The position numbers and the translations under genes are program-made. Shown in pieces: positions 21,277 through 21,316 of a stretch of 21,316 bases of DNA. The notes under the pieces were generated by a model. It was not told where the DNA came from. It searched no databases and saw only the letters and a list, made by a program, of their open reading frames with translations. This stretch comes from a virus. The stretch covers positions 1 to 21,316 of IMG/VR virus record IMGVR_UViG_3300046005_001844, one strand, 5' to 3'. Within the stretch, counting starts at the first letter, position 1, and each line of letters opens with the position of its first letter.

Positions 21277-21316
21277 TAAGGCACTTGCGTCACCAGCTGT
21301 AAAGCCGCTAAGTGAT
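21276..21316 (-). CDS. C-terminal tail of a gene entering from the right edge
   Basis: A minus-strand frame open from the edge reads HLAALQLVTQVP then TAA at 21278-21276, whose last A is the first base of the next ATG (TAATG). This matches the coupling style of the whole operon, so it is probably the end of an upstream structural gene. Twelve codons are too few to name it. Confidence 0.45.
   Translation of the reverse strand, partial: HLAALQLVTQVP

Noticed and set aside
1-21316. tRNA or other RNA genes
   Set aside because: All gaps are shorter than about 100 nt, and none shows a cloverleaf or a known RNA motif.

Overview
The window is the structural-tail and lysis part of a tailed bacteriophage or prophage. 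Every convincing gene lies on the minus strand, so transcription runs from position 21316 towards 1. Gene order and domain content match the lambda-type siphovirus plan: head-completion and tail-completion genes, major tail protein, frameshifted tail assembly chaperones, tape measure, then homologues of lambda M, L, K, I and J. After these come small tail-tip proteins, a metallophosphoesterase and a lysis cassette. The Rz/Rz1-type spanin pair indicates a Gram-negative host. The DNA is fairly AT-rich. No integrase, terminase, repressor, tRNA or bacterial gene is visible, so lytic phage and prophage cannot be told apart.

Layout, right to left in transcription order: the last codons of an unidentified gene (21276-21316); two unrecognised head/neck-proximal proteins (20611-21276, 19853-20611); head-closure-like, HK97 gp10-like and tail-terminator-like proteins (18617-19816); major tail tube protein with an inserted beta domain (17709-18590); chaperones G and GT joined by a -1 slippery site A AAA AAG (17019-17656); tape measure (13691-17005); M, L (with an inserted carbohydrate-binding-like domain), K (JAMM plus NlpC/P60), I (with an Ig-like C-terminal extension) and a 1866-residue J (4713-10313). 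J carries a complete-looking Hint (intein-like) domain at its N-terminus and three ~130-residue repeats with collagen-like linkers near its C-terminus. Two small proteins sharing an N-terminal motif and a possible fibre-assembly protein follow (2986-4716), then a phosphoesterase with DNA-binding-like N-terminal modules (1654-2946). The lysis block is a holin candidate, Rz with Rz1 nested inside it, an XhlA-like membrane protein and a GH24 lysozyme starting at TTG (223-1554). A partial baseplate/tail-like gene runs off the left edge.

Genes are packed with TAATG, ATGA, GTGA and TTGA stop/start overlaps, which implies translational coupling. The main structure not explained by the genes is an 18-bp imperfect dyad, approximately TAAGTMATTARTKACTTA. 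It appears once in each of the six intergenic gaps of about 36 nt or more, and I did not see it elsewhere. It looks like a phage-specific regulatory site. The other notable points are the Hint domain in J, the domain inserts in the tube, L and I proteins, and the mosaic J repeats.
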